Positions 62,201-64,000 of a DNA stretch of 64,000 nt are shown here, piece by piece. How positions within the stretch are numbered: position 1 is the first letter of the stretch; every line of letters begins with the position of its first letter. The notes beneath the pieces were generated by a model. That model did not search any database, had not been told where the DNA came from, and saw only the letters and a program-made list of their open reading frames with translations. Source of the DNA: Chania multitudinisentens RB-25. GTDB lineage: Bacteria; Pseudomonadota; Gammaproteobacteria; Enterobacterales; Enterobacteriaceae. The stretch lies in the NCBI RefSeq assembly GCF_000520015.2, contig NZ_CP007044.2:806001-870000 (forward strand), written 5' to 3'. The position numbers were made by a program, and so were the translations under genes.

Positions 62201-62287
62201 AGCCGGGGCAAACCCCAGCGCAGCGACCGTCGTTCCTGCCATACCGCCAGCGCAGATCTTAAAGAACTGCCTTCTGCTGACCTGCAT
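59240..62287 (-). CDS. fdoG: Formate dehydrogenase-O catalytic subunit, selenoprotein
   Basis: The gene must be read through an in-frame TGA at 61700-61702, giving 1015 residues with Sec at position 196 (NQARV-U-HGPTVASLAP); E. coli FdoG has 1016. The N-terminus MQVSRRQFFKICAGG is a twin-arginine signal, so the protein is exported folded to the periplasm. A 4Fe-4S motif CTYCSVGCGLLMY follows, then the molybdopterin oxidoreductase domains. It oxidises formate to CO2 with a bis-MGD molybdenum centre. A SECIS hairpin directly follows the TGA. Without the recoding it would look like two separate genes, 61700-62287 and 59240 to about 61650. Confidence 0.95.
61660..61702 (-). promoter_or_regulatory. 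Bacterial SECIS element in fdoG
   Basis: Immediately after the TGA the minus strand folds into a two-part hairpin: outer stem GACCAA with TTGGTC, and inner stem GG(T)AGCAA with TTGCTCC around a GTC(T) loop. The bulged T and the GTCT apical loop match the SelB-binding features of the E. coli fdhF/fdnG elements. It directs Sec insertion. Confidence 0.9.
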
Positions 62288-62455
62288 GGGGGTCTCCTTT
62301 CACTCGTGTTGTCACATTGTTTCAAATGGCGCTTTCCCCAGCAAAGCGGGAAGCGCTAAAATCACTGTTCTTATGTTGGTTTGGCCAGAGGGCCACAACG
62401 ACGCTGTGATGATACCATAGCGGACTTGAGGTTGTTACAAACAGGTACCAGTAAA

Positions 62456-63283
62456 GTGAACAAAATAGACCCAGAGCAGCCAATAAATGCGACGCCAATC
62501 ACGGGTATGACACAAGCCCCGGTATTTCAGCGTGGGCAACTGGCCAGTTCACAGCAAGACTGGCTGGCGGAAGAAGTGCCGGTGGCGCTGGTCTATAACG
62601 GTATCTCCCACGTGGTGATGATGTGCACCCCCAAGGATCTGGAGGCTTTCGCCCTGGGCTTTTCGCTGTCGGAGGGCATCATCGAATCCCCGCACGATAT
62701 CTACAGTATAGAGATTAATCCGGCCTGCAACGGCCTGGAAGTGCAGATAGAACTTTCCAGCCGCCGGTTTGCCGGGCTGAAAGAACGCCGCCGGGCGATG
62801 GCGGGCCGCACCGGCTGCGGCGTTTGCGGTATTGAACAGTTGGCGGATATCTTTCGCCCGGTGGTGCCACTGCCGTTCACCCAAACCTTTTCGCTCGCTC
62901 AGCTTGATCGTGCATTAGGGCAACTGCGCCAGGTACAGGATGTTGGCCAACATACCGGCTGCACCCACGCCGCTGGCTGGATCTCACCAGAAGGTGAACT
63001 GCTGGGTGGCTGCGAAGATGTGGGCCGCCACGTGGCATTGGATAAAATGCTCGGCCTGCGCGCCAAACAGGGCTGGCAGCAGGGGGCCATTCTGGTTTCC
63101 AGCCGTGCCAGCTATGAAATGGTGCAAAAGTCGGCCATGTGTGGTGTCGAAATCCTGTTCGCGGTTTCTGCTGCCACTTCGCTGGCGGTGGAGATCGCCG
63201 AGCGCAGCAATCTGACGTTAGTCGGTTTCAGCAAGCCGGGCCGGGCCACGGTATTTACCCATCCGCAACGACTCCTCGATTAA
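62456..63283 (+). CDS. fdhD: Formate dehydrogenase sulfurtransferase FdhD
   Basis: The protein is about 275 residues from the GTG at 62456, close to E. coli FdhD (277); the frame remains open upstream but without similarity, and no start has a strong Shine-Dalgarno. Motifs: EEVPVALVYNGISHVVMM, the redox pair GCGVCG (CxxC), GQHTGCTHAA, and ASYEMVQKSAMCGVEILFAV. FdhD transfers sulfur from IscS to the molybdenum cofactor of formate dehydrogenases. It is transcribed divergently from fdoG with about 170 bases between, as in E. coli. Confidence 0.93.
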   Translation: MNKIDPEQPINATPITGMTQAPVFQRGQLASSQQDWLAEEVPVALVYNGISHVVMMCTPKDLEAFALGFSLSEGIIESPHDIYSIEINPACNGLEVQIELSSRRFAGLKERRRAMAGRTGCGVCGIEQLADIFRPVVPLPFTQTFSLAQLDRALGQLRQVQDVGQHTGCTHAAGWISPEGELLGGCEDVGRHVALDKMLGLRAKQGWQQGAILVSSRASYEMVQKSAMCGVEILFAVSAATSLAVEIAERSNLTLVGFSKPGRATVFTHPQRLLD

Positions 63284-63664
63284 CAACAGCCGCCATCAAC
63301 GCTTATTACGCTGAATAAGCTGCCGTATGGCGCACTGCGTACAGCGAAAACCATTAACAACGCTTTTCAATACGCCTTCCCGCATTTACCCAATCCACTG
63401 TGCCAGTTTAATCACGCCAAGTACTGATTGGCAGTTTCCCAGCCCGGTTAGCGTAGCGTAACCAACTGAAAGTTAGTAAAATATGCCCCAGCACTCACGG
63501 TAGCGGCCATCCTGGCCTTAGGCTCTAGCCGTGGTGCTAAACCAAAGCGGGCTTCCAGCAGGAATCATGGACATTAATGCTGGCCAGCAGCCAACCTTAA
63601 AGACTTGTGTTGTAGATAAAATTCAACCAATTAGAGGCATCATCACATAAGAAAGGAGTTTCAT
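63284..63664. other. Intergenic, no gene seen
   Basis: About 380 bases after fdhD. I see no reading frame, tRNA or clear hairpin. The right end must contain the promoter and the AAGAAAGGAG ribosome site of the next gene. Confidence 0.5.
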
Positions 63665-64000
63665 ATGTATTTATTGTTCAGTAAATTGAGGTTAACGCTC
63701 TTTACTCTCTTCTTGGCATTATTAATACATTCGGGAGTGGTCAGTGCCATAGAGTGTACAGAATTGAAATTAACCAGCCCCGTTGTTCAACTTATCAATC
63801 CCACGACTAAAGCCAATTTACTCACCCTGACAGAATCTGAAGTCGTTAATTCCGTAAAATATGGATTTACTGATAATCGAGGCGCTTTATTTTATGCCGC
63901 TAGTCTGCCTCACAGCGAATTAGTGCCTGGTTATCGATTATATAACTCAAGCACGAATGATTTTCTGTGGACGGCAAGCCAAAGCGAACTCACTAATGCC
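63665..64000 (+). CDS. Secreted protein, truncated by the window end
   Basis: An ATG at 63665 with GAAAGGAG upstream opens a frame that runs off the right edge (112 codons visible). The N-terminus MYLLFSKLRLTLFTLFLALL ending in SGVVSA is a Sec signal peptide. The mature part includes TDNRGALFYAASL and VPGYRLYNSSTNDFLWTAS, which resembles beta-propeller-like repeats found in secreted proteins where YR(L/F)YN...DF(L/F)WT recurs (DUF5648-type). The family assignment is tentative. Complete length unknown. Confidence 0.65.
   Translation, partial: MYLLFSKLRLTLFTLFLALLIHSGVVSAIECTELKLTSPVVQLINPTTKANLLTLTESEVVNSVKYGFTDNRGALFYAASLPHSELVPGYRLYNSSTNDFLWTASQSELTNA

Noticed and set aside
59240..62287. 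fdoG as two genes or as a pseudogene broken by a stop codon
   Set aside because: The stop is TGA at the conserved Sec position and is followed at once by a SECIS hairpin; selA, selB and selC are all present.
1..64000. CRISPR array
   Set aside because: No regularly spaced repeat series was seen; the only short tandem repeat is the hexanucleotide run at 47508-47546.
1..64000. Complete prophage or complete T6SS cluster
   Set aside because: No capsid, tail, terminase, VgrG, Hcp or sheath genes; the integrases and island backbone genes explain the mobile content.

Overview
The window looks like a chromosome segment from a member of the Enterobacterales, most likely Yersiniaceae/Serratia. This rests on gene content and order (fdhD, fdoGHI-fdhE, selA-selB, aldB, mdfA, all close homologues of E. 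coli proteins as far as I can recall) and not on any database search. It has two halves: accessory DNA stacked against the selenocysteine tRNA gene selC (about 1-41.9 kb), and ordinary core chromosome (about 41.9-64 kb).

Accessory half. Position 0.3-8.2 kb is one giant gene (about 2640 aa) with TPR repeats, a C39-like cysteine peptidase domain and Sel1-like repeats. From 8.2 kb to selC the sequence is a tandem stack of integrative islands. Four copies of a selC-3'-end-like att sequence lie at 8.22, 9.53, 22.10 and 41.85 kb. Matching pairs of C-rich arm-type repeats frame island B (9.5-22.1 kb) and island A (22.1-41.85 kb). A phzF gene sits between two copies of a repeat that contains an att and the 3' end of rhuM. 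Island B carries rhuM, a decayed IS66/IS4 patch, a T6SS-type Rhs effector with a barnase-like tip, its barstar immunity gene and its EagR chaperone, an orphan rhs-tip/immunity tail, and a graveyard of truncated genes (DUF3987, HNH nuclease, hsdM, integrase). Island A carries an intact selC-type tyrosine recombinase, AlpA, a RadC-like protein, a DUF932 protein, an EcsC/lipoprotein/secreted-protein gene set, two or three YfjJ/inovirus-Gp2-type genes (one fused to a HerA/FtsK-like ATPase), a Hachiman-type defence pair (hamA-hamB), and two unassigned neighbours, one of them CoiA-like.

Core half. After selC come a DJ-1/PfpI protein, alkaline phosphatase, an NhaC-family transporter with a trans-sulfuration-type PLP enzyme, an isochorismatase-like hydrolase with a GlxA-type regulator, mdfA, and aldB. 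Then come selB-selA, a lipoprotein, and the formate dehydrogenase-O cluster (fdhE, fdoI, fdoH, fdoG) divergent from fdhD. fdoG has an in-frame UGA followed by a clear SECIS hairpin. The tRNA (selC), its charging enzyme (selA), its elongation factor (selB) and a client selenoprotein therefore lie within about 20 kb. The islands have inserted at selC while keeping that tRNA intact.

The strongest candidates for undescribed biology are the Rep-like/ATPase fusion at 31.3-33.7 kb, the unassigned genes next to Hachiman at 37.4-40.1 kb, and the giant C39-TPR-Sel1 protein at the left edge. All identifications come from reading the translated sequence and motif recall; no search was run.
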